In this document: piece after piece, positions 32,390 to 44,352 of the stretch
Layout: every line of letters begins with the position of its first letter
Numbering within the stretch: the first letter of the stretch is position 1
Assembly (NCBI GenBank): GCA_964036295.1
Contig: OZ038464.1
Span: 22,394,008 to 22,458,007 of the forward strand
Direction: 5' to 3'
Source of the DNA: Plumapathes pennacea
Taxonomy: Eukaryota; Cnidaria; Anthozoa; Antipatharia; Myriopathidae
Length of the DNA: 64,000 nucleotides
Notes under the pieces: generated by a model
Database searches by the model: none
Told to the model about the DNA's origin: nothing
The model's input: the letters and a program-made list of their open reading frames with translations, nothing else
Made by a program: the position numbers and the translations under genes

Positions 32390-35300
32390 GGAAAATGTAT
32401 TGGAAAAAGTCTTCTTATAGTCCAAGGAAGGTTTCCTGAAAGTTTCAAGAGATTTCAATTTTTGGACAAAATCGGCAAAAAACCCTGTGCTATAGCCTTA
32501 GTATTTTGTCAAAATTCCAAGATTTTTCGACCATCTCAGAATCGCATGAAACTTTCAGGAAACGTTCATAGGACTATTGCAACGGCTTTTGCATAGTTTC
32601 TGTAAACTTTTAGCGCTCGCGTCGTGAGAAATTACAGCAAATTACAGCAAATAATGCACTAAATTCATCACACCTTTCGAGTTAAGCTGCTATATCTCGG
32701 CAACGGATGAAGATAGATAAGGAAAATGTATTACTAAAAGTCTTCTTATAGTCCAAGGAAGGTTTCCTGAAAGTTTCAAGAGATTTCAATTTTTGGACAA
32801 AATCGGCAAAAAACCCTGTGCTATAGCCTTAGTATTTTGTCAAAATTCCAAGATTTTTCGACCATCTCAGAATCGCATGAAACTTTCAGGAAACGTTCAT
32901 AGGACTATTGCAACGGCTTTTGCATAGTTTTTGTAAACTTTTAGCGCGCGCGTCGTGAGAAATTACAGCAAATTACAGCAAATAATGCACTAATTAATTC
33001 ATCACACCTTTCGAGTCAAGCTGCTATATCTCGGCAACGGATGATGATAGATAAGGAAAATGTATTGGAAAAAGTCTTCTTATAGTCCAAGGAAGGTTTC
33101 CTGAAAGTTTCAAGAGATTTCAATTTTTGGACAAAATCGGCAAAAAACCCTGTGCTATAGCCTTAGTATTTTGTCAAAATTCCAAGATTTTTCGACCATC
33201 TCAGAATCGCCTGAAACTTTCAGGAAACGTTCATAGGACTATAGCAACGGCTTTTGCATAGTTTTTGTAAAACTTTTAGTCCGCGCGTCGTGAGAAATTA
33301 CAGCAAATAATGCACTAATTAATTCATCTCACTTTTCGAGTTAAGCTGCTATATCTCGGCAACGGATGAAGATAGATAAGGAAAATGTATTACTAAAAGT
33401 CTTCTTATAGTCCAAGGAAGGTTTCCTGAAAGTTTCAAGAGATTTCAATTTTTGGACAAAATCGGCAAAAAACCCTGTGCTATAGCCTTAGTATTTTGTC
33501 AAAATTCCAAGATTTTTTGACCATCTCAGAATCGCATGAAACTTTCAGGAAACGTTCATAGGACTATTGCAACGGCTTTTGCATAGTTTTTGTAAACTTT
33601 TAGCGCGCGCGTCGTGAGAAATTACAGCAAATTACAGCAAATAATGCACTAATTAATTCATCACACCTTTCGAGTTAAGCTGCTATATCTCGGCAACGGA
33701 TGAAGATAGATAAGGAAAATGTATTACTAAAAGTCTTCTTATAGTCCAAGGAAGGTTTCCTGAAAGTTTCAAGAGTTTTCAATTTTTGGACAAAATCGGC
33801 AAAAAACCCTGTGCTATAGCCTTAGTATTTTGTCAAAATTCCAAGATTTTTCGACCATCTCAGAATCGCATGAAACTTTCAGGAAACGTTCATAGGACTA
33901 TTGCAACGGCTTTTGCATAGTTTTTGTAAACTTTTAGCGCGCGCGTCGTGAGAAATTACAACAAATTACAGCAAATAATGCACTAATTAATTCATCACAC
34001 CTTTCGAGTCAAGCTGCTATATCTCGGCAACGGATGAAGATAGATAAGGAAAATGTATTGGAAAAAGTCTTCTTATAGTCCAAGGAAGGTTTCCTGAAAG
34101 TTTCAAGAGATTTCAATTTTTGGACAAAATCGGCAAAAAACCCTGTGCTATAGCCTTAGTATTTTGTCAAAATTCCAAGATTTTTCGACCATCTCAGAAT
34201 CGCATGAAACTTTCAGGAAACGTTCATAGGACTATTGCAACGGCTTTTGCATAGTTTCTGTAAACTTTTAGCGCTCGCGTCGTGAGAAATTACAGCAAAT
34301 TACAGCAATTAATGCACTAAATTCATCACACCTTTCGAGTTAAGCTGCTATATCTCGGCAACGGATGAAGATAGATAAGGAAAATGTATTACTAAAAGTC
34401 TTCTTATAGTCCAAGGAAGGTTTCCTGAAAGTTTCAAGAGATTTCAATTTTTGGACAAAATCGGCAAAAAACCCTGTGCTATAGCCTTAGTATTTTGTCA
34501 AAATTCCAAGATTTTTCGACCATCTCAGAATCGCATGAAACTTTCAGGAAACGTTCATAGGACTATTGCAACGGCTTTTGCATAGTTTTTGTAAACTTTT
34601 AGCGCGCGCGTCGTGAGAAATTACAGCAAATTACAGCAAATAATGCACTAATTAATTCATCACACCTTTCGAGTAAAGCTGCTATATCTCGGCAACGGAT
34701 GATGATAGATAAGGAAAATGTATTGGAAAAAGTCTTCTTATAGTCCAAGGAAGGTTTCCTGAAAGTTTCAAGAGATTTCAATTTTTGGACAAAATCGGCA
34801 AAAAACCCTGTGCTATAGCCTTAGTATTTTGTCAAAATTCCAAGATTTTTCGACCATCTCAGAATCGCCTGAAACTTTCAGGAAACGTTCATAGGACTAT
34901 TGCAACGGCTTTTGCATAGTTTTTGTAAAACTTTTAGTCCGCGCGTCGTGAGAAATTACAGCAAATAATGCACTAATTAATTCATCTCACTTTTCGAGTT
35001 AAGCTGCTATATCTCGGCAACGGATGAAGATAGATAAGGAAAATGTATTACTAAAAGTCTTCTTATAGTCCAAGGAAGGTTTCCTGAAAGTTTCAAGAGA
35101 TTTCAATTTTTGGACAAAATCGGCAAAAAACCCTGTGCTATAGCCTTAGTATTTTGTCAAAATTCCAAGATTTTTCGACCATCTCAGAATCGCATGAAAC
35201 TTTCAGGAAACGTTCATAGGACTATTGGAACGGCTTTTGCATAGTTTTTGTAAACTTTTAGCGCGCGCGTCGTGAGAAATTACAGCAAATTACAGCAAAT

Positions 35301-38300
35301 AATGCACTAATTAATTCATCACACCTTTCGAGTCAAGCTGCTATATCTCGGCAACGGATGATGATAGATAAGGAAAATGTATTGGAAAAAGTCTTCTTAT
35401 AGTCCAAGGAAGGTTTCCTGAAAGTTTCAAGAGATTTCAATTTTTGGACAAAATCGGCAAAAAACCCTGTGCTATAGCCTTAGTATTTTGTCAAAATTCC
35501 AAGATTTTTCGACCATCTCAGAATCGCATGAAACTTTCAGGAAACGTTCATAGGACTATTGCAACGGCTTTTGCATAGTTTCTGTAAACTTTTAGCGCTC
35601 GCGTCGTGAGAAATTACAGCAAATTACAGCAAATAATGCACTAAATTCATCACACCTTTCGAGTTAAGCTGCTATATCTCGGCAACGGATGAAGATAGAT
35701 AAGGAAAATGTATTACTAAAAGTCTTCTTATAGTCCAAGGAAGGTTTCCTGAAAGTTTCAAGAGATTTCAATTTTTGGACAAAATCGGCAAAAAACCCTG
35801 TGCTATAGCCTTAGTATTTTGTCAAAATTCCAAGATTTTTCGACCATCTCAGAATCGCATGAAACTTTCAGGAAACGTTCATAGGACTATTGCAACGGCT
35901 TTTGCATAGTTTTTGTAAACTTTTAGCGCGCGCGTCGTGAGAAATTACAGCAAATTACAGCAAATAATGCACTAATTAATTCATCACACCTTTCGAGTCA
36001 AGCTGCTATATCTCGGCAACGGATGATGATAGATAAGGAAAATGTATTGGAAAAAGTCTTCTTATAGTCCAAGGAAGGTTTCCTGAAAGTTTCAAGAGAT
36101 TTCAATTTTTGGACAAAATCGGCAAAAAACCCTGTGCTATAGCCTTAGTATTTTGTCAAAATTCCAAGATTTTTCGACCATCTCAGAATCGCCTGAAACT
36201 TTCAGGAAACGTTCATAGGACTATAGCAACGGCTTTTGCATAGTTTTTGTAAAACTTTTAGTCCGCGCGTCGTGAGAAATTACAGCAAATAATGCACTAA
36301 TTAATTCATCTCACTTTTCGAGTTAAGCTGCTATATCTCGGCAACGGATGAAGATAGATAAGGAAAATGTATTACTAAAAGTCTTCTTATAGTCCAAGGA
36401 AGGTTTCCTGAAAGTTTCAAGAGATTTCAATTTTTGGACAAAATCGGCAAAAAACCCTGTGCTATAGCCTTAGTATTTTGTCAAAATTCCAAGATTTTTT
36501 GACCATCTCAGAATCGCATGAAACTTTCAGGAAACGTTCATAGGACTATTGCAACGGCTTTTGCATAGTTTTTGTAAACTTTTAGCGCGCGCGTCGTGAG
36601 AAATTACAGCAAATTACAGCAAATAATGCACTAATTAATTCATCACACCTTTCGAGTTAAGCTGCTATATCTCGGCAACGGATGAAGATAGATAAGGAAA
36701 ATGTATTACTAAAAGTCTTCTTATAGTCCAAGGAAGGTTTCCTGAAAGTTTCAAGAGTTTTCAATTTTTGGACAAAATCGGCAAAAAACCCTGTGCTATA
36801 GCCTTAGTATTTTGTCAAAATTCCAAGATTTTTCGACCATCTCAGAATCGCATGAAACTTTCAGGAAACGTTCATAGGACTATTGCAACGGCTTTTGCAT
36901 AGTTTTTGTAAACTTTTAGCGCGCGCGTCGTGAGAAATTACAACAAATTACAGCAAATAATGCACTAATTAATTCATCACACCTTTCGAGTCAAGCTGCT
37001 ATATCTCGGCAACGGATGAAGATAGATAAGGAAAATGTATTGGAAAAAGTCTTCTTATAGTCCAAGGAAGGTTTCCTGAAAGTTTCAAGAGATTTCAATT
37101 TTTGGACAAAATCGGCAAAAAACCCTGTGCTATAGCCTTAGTATTTTGTCAAAATTCCAAGATTTTTCGACCATCTCAGAATCGCATGAAACTTTCAGGA
37201 AACGTTCATAGGACTATTGCAACGGCTTTTGCATAGTTTCTGTAAACTTTTAGCGCTCGCGTCGTGAGAAATTACAGCAAATTACAGCAATTAATGCACT
37301 AAATTCATCACACCTTTCGAGTTAAGCTGCTATATCTCGGCAACGGATGAAGATAGATAAGGAAAATGTATTACTAAAAGTCTTCTTATAGTCCAAGGAA
37401 GGTTTCCTGAAAGTTTCAAGAGATTTCAATTTTTGGACAAAATCGGCAAAAAACCCTGTGCTATAGCCTTAGTATTTTGTCAAAATTCCAAGATTTTTCG
37501 ACCATCTCAGAATCGCATGAAACTTTCAGGAAACGTTCATAGGACTATTGCAACGGCTTTTGCATAGTTTTTGTAAACTTTTAGTCCGCGCGTCGTGAGA
37601 AATTACAGCAAATTACAGCAAATAATGCACTAATTAATTCATCACACCTTTCGAGTAAAGCTGCTATATCTCGGCAACGGATGATGATAGATAAGGAAAA
37701 TGTATTGGAAAAAGTCTTCTTATAGTCCAAGGAAGGTTTCCTGAAAGTTTCAAGAGATTTCAATTTTTGGACAAAATCGGCAAAAAACCCTGTGCTATAG
37801 CCTTAGTATTTTGTCAAAATTCCAAGATTTTTCGACCATCTCAGAATCGCCTGAAACTTTCAGGAAACGTTCATAGGACTATTGCAACGGCTTTTGCATA
37901 GTTTTTGTAAAACTTTTAGTCCGCGCGTCGTGAGAAATTACAGCAAATAATGCACTAATTAATTCATCTCACTTTTCGAGTTAAGCTGCTATATCTCGGC
38001 AACGGATGAAGATAGATAAGGAAAATGTATTACTAAAAGTCTTCTTATAGTCCAAGGAAGGTTTCCTGAAAGTTTCAAGAGATTTCAATTTTTGGACAAA
38101 ATCGGCAAAAAACCCTGTGCTATAGCCTTAGTATTTTGTCAAAATTCCAAGATTTTTCGACCATCTCAGAATCGCATGAAACTTTCAGGAAACGTTCATA
38201 GGACTATTGGAACGGCTTTTGCATAGTTTTTGTAAACTTTTAGCGCGCGCGTCGTGAGAAATTACAGCAAATTACAGCAAATAATGCACTAATTAATTCA

Positions 38301-38350
38301 TCACACCTTTCGAGTCAAGCTGCTATATCTCGGCAACGGATGATGATAGA
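32390..38350 (+). repeat. Two tandem copies of a 2,982-bp, nine-monomer higher-order repeat
   Basis: Rare variants recur exactly 2,982 bp apart: CGCCTGAAAC at 33211/36193 and 34869/37851, CACTAAATTC at 32659/35641 and 34317/37299, and ATTGGAACGGC near 35221/38203. Copy 1 is roughly 32.39-35.36 kb and copy 2 roughly 35.37-38.35 kb. Past about 38.36 kb the variants no longer match. A 4+5-monomer substructure (1,324 and 1,658 bp) is visible inside each copy. Confidence 0.9.
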
Positions 38351-41330
38351 TAAGGAAAATGTATTACTAAAAGTCTTCTTATAGTCCAAGGAAGGTTTCC
38401 TGAAAGTTTCAAGAGTTTTCAATTTTTGGACAAAATCGGCAAAAAACCCTGTGCTATAGCCTTAGTATTTTGTCAAAATTCCAAGATTTTTCGACCATCT
38501 CAGAATCGCATGAAACTTTCAGGAAACGTTCATAGGACTATTTCAACGGCTTTTGCATAGTTTTTGTAAACTTTTAGCGCGCGCGTCGTGAGAAATTACA
38601 ACAAATTACAGCAAATAATGCACTAATTAATTCATCACACCTTTCGAGTCAAGCTGCTATATCTCGGCAACGGATGAAGATAGATAAGGAAAATGTATTG
38701 GAAAAAGTCTTCTTATAGTCCAAGGAAGGTTTCCTGAAAGTTTCAAGAGATTTCAATTTTTGGACAAAATCGGCAAAAAACCCTGTGCTATAGCCTTAGT
38801 ATTTTGTCAAAATTCCAAGATTTTTCGACCATCTCAGAATCGCATGAAACTTTCAGGAAACGTTCATAGGACTATTGCAGCGGCTTTTGCATAGTTTTTG
38901 TAAACTTTTAGCGCGCGCGTCGTGAGAAATTACAGCAAATTACAGCAAATAATGCACTAATTAATTCATCACACCTTTCGAGTTAAGCTGCTATATCTCG
39001 GCAACGGATGAAGATAGATAAAGAAAATGTATTGGAAAAAGTCTTCTATTAGTCCAAGGAAGGTTTCCTGAAAGTTTCAAGAGATTTCAATTTTTGGACA
39101 AAATCGGCAAAAAACCCTGTGCTATAGCCTTAGTATTTTGTCAAAATTCCAAGATTTTTCGACCATCTCAGAATCGCATGAAACTTTCAGGAAACGTTCA
39201 TAGGACTATTGCAACGGCTTTTGCATAGTTTTTGTAAACTTTTAGCGCGCGCGTCGTGAGAAATTACAGCAAATTACAGCAAATAATGCACTAATTAATC
39301 CATCACACCTTTCGAGTCAAGCTGCTATATAGATAAGGAAAATGTATTGGAAAAAGTCTTCTTATAGTCCAAGGAAGGTTTCCTGAAAGTTTCAAGAGAT
39401 TTCAATTTTTGGACAAAATCGGCAAAAAACCCTGTGCTATAGCCTTAGTATTTTGTCAAAATTCCAAGATTTTTCGACCATCTCAGAATTGCATGAAACT
39501 TTCAGGAAACGTTCATAGGACTATTGCAACGGCTTTTGCATAGTTTCTGTAAACTTTTAGCGCGCGCGTCGTGAGAAATTACAGCAAATTACAGCAAATA
39601 ATGCACTAAATTCATCACACCTTTCGAGTTAAGCTGCTATATCTCGGCAACGGATGAAGATAGATAAGGAAAATGTATTACTAAAAGTCTTCTTATAGTC
39701 CAAGGAAGGTTTCCTGAAAGTTTCAAGAGATTTCAATTTTTCGACAAAATCGGCAAAAAACCCTGTGCTATAGCCTTAGTATTTTGTCAAAATTCCAAGA
39801 TTTTTCGACCATCTCAGAATCGCATGAAACTTTCAGGAAACGTTCATAGGACTATTGCAACGGCTTTTGCATAGTTTCTGTAAACTTTTAGCGCGCGCGT
39901 CGTGAGAAATTACAGCAAATTACAGCAAATAATGCACTAAATTCATCACACCTTTCGAGTTAAGCTGCTATATCTCGGCAACGGATGAAGATAGATAAGG
40001 AAAATGTATTGGAAAAAGTCTTCTTATAGTGCAAGGAAGGTTTCCTGAAAGTTTCAAGAGATTTCAATTTTTGGACAAAATCGGCAAAAAACCCTGTGCT
40101 ATAGCCTTAGTATTTTGTCAAAATTCCAAGATTTTTCGACCATCTCAGAATCGCATGAAACTTTCAGGAAACGTTCATAGGACTATTGCAACGGCTTTTG
40201 CATAGTTTTTGTAAACTTTTAGCGCGCGCGTCGTGAGAAATTACAGCAAATTACAGCAAATAATGCACTAATTAATTCATCACACCTTTCGAGTTAAGCT
40301 GCTATATCTCGGCAACGGATGAAGATAGATAAGGAAAATGCATTGGAAAAAGTCTTCTTATAGTCCAAGGAAGGTTTCCTGAAAGTTTCAAGAGATTTCA
40401 ATTTTTGGACAAAATCGGCAAAAAACCCTGTGCTATAGCCTTAGTATTTTGTCAAAATTCCAAGATTTTTCGACCATCTCAGAATTGCATGAAACTTTCA
40501 GGAAACGTTCATAGGACTATGCCAACGGAGTTTGCATAGTTTTTGTAAACTTTTAGCGCGCGCATCGGGAGAAATTACAGGAAATCATGCACTAATTAAT
40601 TCATCACACCTTTCGAGCAAAGGAGCGTAATTTAAGTTGCTATATCTTGGCAACTGATGAAGATAGATAAAGCAAATGTATTGGAAAAAGTCTTCTTTTA
40701 GTCCAAGGAAGGTTTGCTGAAAGTTTCAATAGTTTTCAATTTTTCGACAGAATCCGCAAAAAACCCCGTGCTATAGCCTTAGTATTTTGTCAAAATTCCA
40801 AGATTTTTCGACTATCTCAGAATTGCATGAAGCTTTCAGGAAACGTTCGTAGGACTATGCCAACGGAGTTTGCATAGTTTTTAAGCTCGCCTCACGAAGT
40901 GAAGGCGAGCTTGAAGTTGTCACGGTGTCCTTCCAGGCTTCTGTGTCAACAATGGACTTCCAAATAAGGAATTTCCAAAGAAGGAACTTGTCAGTTTCCA
41001 AATTTGGGCATGGTCGTGTTACGCAGTTCGTTTAAACAGAAGACGTCGAAGCTTCATGTGGAATTTCTTGTTTGTCGTTCGAAGTTTGTTTGGCCATTAG
41101 GCCTGGGTGTTTCTACGAATGTAGGGAATGTGCTGTGATTACGAAAATATACCGCGATTGAGCGACACTGAAATTAATGAAATGCTGTGATCATGAAACG
41201 CAGACATTGTGCTGTTTTGTAAACAAAGACCAGGCGTTAAACGAGGGTGCTTCTACAGCTGTGATTGACACAAGCTATCACGTCGCCAGATCGAATGGCA
41301 AGGATTGTGTTGCGGTAGAAACATCTGAAC

Positions 41331-41657
41331 GTGAAATGCTTGACGGACGGTCGCGTTAACATTTTACGTGGAAGGGTAAAACTAATCGGAAGCGAGAGAA
41401 AAGAACCGTCGCGTATTCCATTACGCAAAGTTCGAAGGTTTTTGCGAAAGAGCAAACACGTGCGGCGTAAGGTACGTCGCTACATAAGTAAATTTGTTCC
41501 CAAGTCGTCTGCTCTTGCCGAATGTTGTAAAAGGCATGAAACCCGTGCCAATCACTGTCTAACGAGGCACGTAAAGCTTGTAAATAAGAGCAAGATTAAG
41601 GTTTGCAAATATGTTTATCTGTGTAAGCAGCGGCCAAATACGAAACATAAAAATTAA
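41331..41657 (+). other. Uncharacterised basic 108-aa ORF within the inserted element
   Basis: Arg/Lys-rich ORF starting MKCLTDGRVNILRGRV with scattered Cys/His. I do not recognise a family. It opposes the helicase fragment and may be a chance ORF or captured DNA. Confidence 0.2.
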
Positions 41658-42185
41658 GGCTTCATGTGGCTTATGTGGGAATGTCATTTTATTGGCCTTT
41701 GCACAACTTGGCATCTTACCAGCTTTGATGTTTTGATGACGAGTTCTACAAATCCATTCAGAATTGTTCACACTTTCTTCCCCAGTGATACAAAGTTTGA
41801 CTGATGCATTAAGATCTGAGTCGAATGAATGTTCATGACATCTAATCACACCAGCTTTGTACCAAAGTTGATCACAGCAAGTACACATAACTCAGGTCCA
41901 CATTTAATATTTTCATGAAGTTGCTTAATAAGACCCTCAATGGTTTTTAATTTGTTTACTCTTTGTTTTTGCTTCGTCTGTTTTTCTTTTAGTCTCACTA
42001 ATTGTGGATTTGTTTGCCTTTGTATTTTTTTGGCTTGTCTCTTTTTCTTTAACAAAATCTGGGTCCTTTTCCCTTTTTCTTTTTTTGGCCTGTCTCTCTT
42101 TTTCTTTCACATAATCTGGGTTTGCTTCTCTGTATATTTTCTTAGCTTTATCTTCTTTTTGTTTTACTTTGGGATTACTTTTTCT
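41559..42185 (-). pseudogene. Decayed N-terminal fragment of a Helitron helicase-type protein (basic repeats plus Cys/His region)
   Basis: The minus strand from about 42185 reads KAKKIYREANPDYVKEKERQ then RQAKKRKREKDPDFVKEKE, a basic repeated motif. After a frameshift it reads KEKQTKQKQRVNKLKTI, and after a further shift CTCCDQLWYKAGVIRCH, WICRTRHQNIKAGK and CAKANKMTFPHKP. This order (basic repeats, CTCCDQLWY, KANKMTF) is what I recall from the region before the Helitron-like N domain in large invertebrate helicase proteins. At least two frame changes and a truncation after KPHEA make it non-functional. Confidence 0.55.
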
Positions 42186-44352
42186 GTTTCATGTGCATTC
42201 TCATTAGCTTATCTTTAGCAAGATATTGTTGATCCATTCTTTGCTTTCTTTTATAATCTCTCAAATAAGCTTTTCATTCCTCAACAGCTAAAGAATCACA
42301 ATCTTTCTTGTTTGAGCAACTAACTGCACAAACAGTATTATCATTTTGATTTTTATTATTTTGTACTGCACTATTTACAGCATCATGACTGCAATCCTGG
42401 CTTTGAACACAATTATTTGTCACCAATGGAACAGTTGAAACATAGTGAACCTAATCTAGGTGTCCAATGTACAAAAAGATTCTTCTTTGGAAGTTTCTGG
42501 GTTCAACTAAAGAGTGCTTTCTGCACAATTTTGAGCAGATTCTGTTATGAATAATGTCTCACTAACTATAAAAGCAAAATAAAATTTTAAACAAAAACCA
42601 TGTGAACCCTATCGACCAACAAGAATGGGCGAGCTTTGAGCGGCACCGCTGCTTTGATTGTAAACTTTTAGCGCGCGCGTCGTGAGAAATTACAGCAAAT
42701 AATGCACTAATTAATTCATTACACCTTTCGAGTTAAGGTGCTATATATCGGCAACGGATGAAGATAGATGAGGAAAATGTATTGCAAAAAGTCTTCTTTT
42801 AGTCCTAGGAAGGTTTCCTGAAAGTTTCAAGAGATTTCAATTTTTGGACAAATTCGGCAAAAAACCCTGTGTTATAGCCTTAGTATTTTGTCAAAATTCC
42901 AAGATTTTTCGACCATCTCAGAATCGCATGAAACTTTCAGGAAACATTCCTAGGACTATGCCAACGGAGTTTGCATAGTTTTTGTAAACTTTTAGCGCGC
43001 GCGTCGTGAGAAATTACAGCAAATCATGCACTAATTAATTCATCACACCTTTCGAGCAAAGGAGCGTAATTTAAGTTGCTGTATCTCGCCAAGGGATGAA
43101 GATAGATAAAGCAAATGTATTGCAAAATGTCTTGTAATAGTCTAAGGAAGGTTTCCTGAAAGTTTCAAGAGTTTTCAATTTTTGTCCAAAATCGGCAAAA
43201 AACCCTGTGCTATAGCCTTAGTATATTGTCAAAATTCCAAGATTTTTCGACCATCTCAGAATCGCATGAAACTTTCAGGAAACGTTCCTAGGACTATGCC
43301 GACGGTTTTTGCATAGTTTTTGTAAACTTTTAGCCCGCGCGTCGTCAGAAATTCGAGCAAATTCGAGCAAATCATCCACAAATTAAAACATCACACCTTT
43401 CGAGCAAAGGAGCCAAATTTAAGCCGCTATATCTCGCCAACGGATGAAGATAGATAAAGCAAATGTATTGCAAAAAGTCTTCTAATAGTCTAAGGAAGGT
43501 TTCCTGAAAGTTTCAAGAGTTTTCAATTTTTGGCCAAAATCGGCAAAAAACCCTGTGCTATAGCCTTAGTATTTTGTCAAAATTCCAAGATTTTTCGACC
43601 GTCTCAGAATTGCATGAAACTTTCAGGAAACGTTCATAGGACTATGCGAACGGAGTTTGCATAGTTTTTGTAAACTTTTAGCGCGCGCGTCGTGAGAAAT
43701 TACAGCAAATAATGCACTAATTAATTCTTTACACCTTTCCAGTTAAGCTGCTATATCTCGGTAACGGATGAAGATAGATAAAGCAAATGTATTGCAAAAA
43801 GTCTTGTAATAGTCTAAGGAAGGTTTCCTGAAAGTTTCAAGAGTTTTCAATTTTTGGCCAAAACCGGCAAAAAACCCTGTGCTATAGCCTTAGTATATTG
43901 TCAAAATTCCAATATTTTTCGACCATCTCAGAATCGCATGAAACTTTCTGGAAACGTTCCTGGGACTATGCCGACGGTTTTTGCATAGTTTTTGTAAACT
44001 TTTAGCCCGCGCGTCGTCAGATATTCGAGCAAATCATCCACAAATTAAAACATCACACCTTTCGCGCAAAGGAGCCAAATTTAAGCTCCTATATCTCGCC
44101 AACGGATGAAGATAGATAAAGCAAATGTATTGCAAAAAGTCTTGTAATAGTCTAACGAAGGTTTCGTGAAAGTTTCAAGAGTTTTCAATTTTTGATGTTT
44201 TATGAAGCAGGTCGCGGTAAGTCTGAGCACATCATTGAGAAACACCGCCAACTAGGTATTAACGCTCTATAACTCTCTGACTACATGCTATGCGTCACAA
44301 TACGCGCTTCGCCGCAGAAAGACTACACACGAGAATCATCTTATTGAGGCAA

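Larger units (their letters stand above)
40883..42659 (-). mobile_element. Helitron-like (Helentron/Helitron2-type) insertion with a helicase-ORF fragment
   Basis: It interrupts a satellite monomer inside the T run of GCATAGTTTTTGTAAAC, with no clear target duplication. The plus-strand left end is a hairpin (AAGCTCGCC...GGCGAGCTT). Near the right end GGCGAGCTTT recurs, followed by a second small hairpin (AGCGGCACCGCT) and TTTGATT. Read on the minus strand it begins TCAAAGCAGCGGTG and ends at the larger hairpin. Insertion in a T run, a terminal hairpin and sub-terminal inverted repeats fit Helitron2/Helentron elements; the protein fragment inside supports this. There is no full Rep/helicase ORF, so it is non-autonomous. 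Confidence 0.55.
24630..44240 (+). repeat. Satellite array: about 53 monomers of ~324-345 bp with higher-order organisation
   Basis: Monomer landmarks in order: CTATATCTCGGCAACGGATG, GGTTTCCTGAAAGTTTCAAG, CCCTGTGCTATAGCCTTAG, CATGAAACTTTCAGGAAACG, AACTTTTAGCGCGCGCGTCG, GCACTAATTAATTCATCACA. Measured spacings in the core are 324, 333, 334, 334 and 334 bp; the 324-bp form lacks one copy of a 10-bp CAAATTACAG duplication. The array is interrupted at 40883-42659 by a Helitron-like insertion, leaving about 18 kb of satellite. Edge monomers are diverged and central ones nearly identical. All units point the same way. Short ORFs inside are chance. A centromeric, heterochromatic or other role cannot be told from sequence. 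Confidence 0.95.

Noticed and set aside
24630-44240. CRISPR-like array or tandem protein-coding repeats in the satellite
   Set aside because: Monomers are 324-345 bp with no short repeat/spacer pattern, and all six frames are broken by stops in every unit; the 60-aa ORFs at 34599 and 37581 are chance and simply repeat with the 2,982-bp unit.
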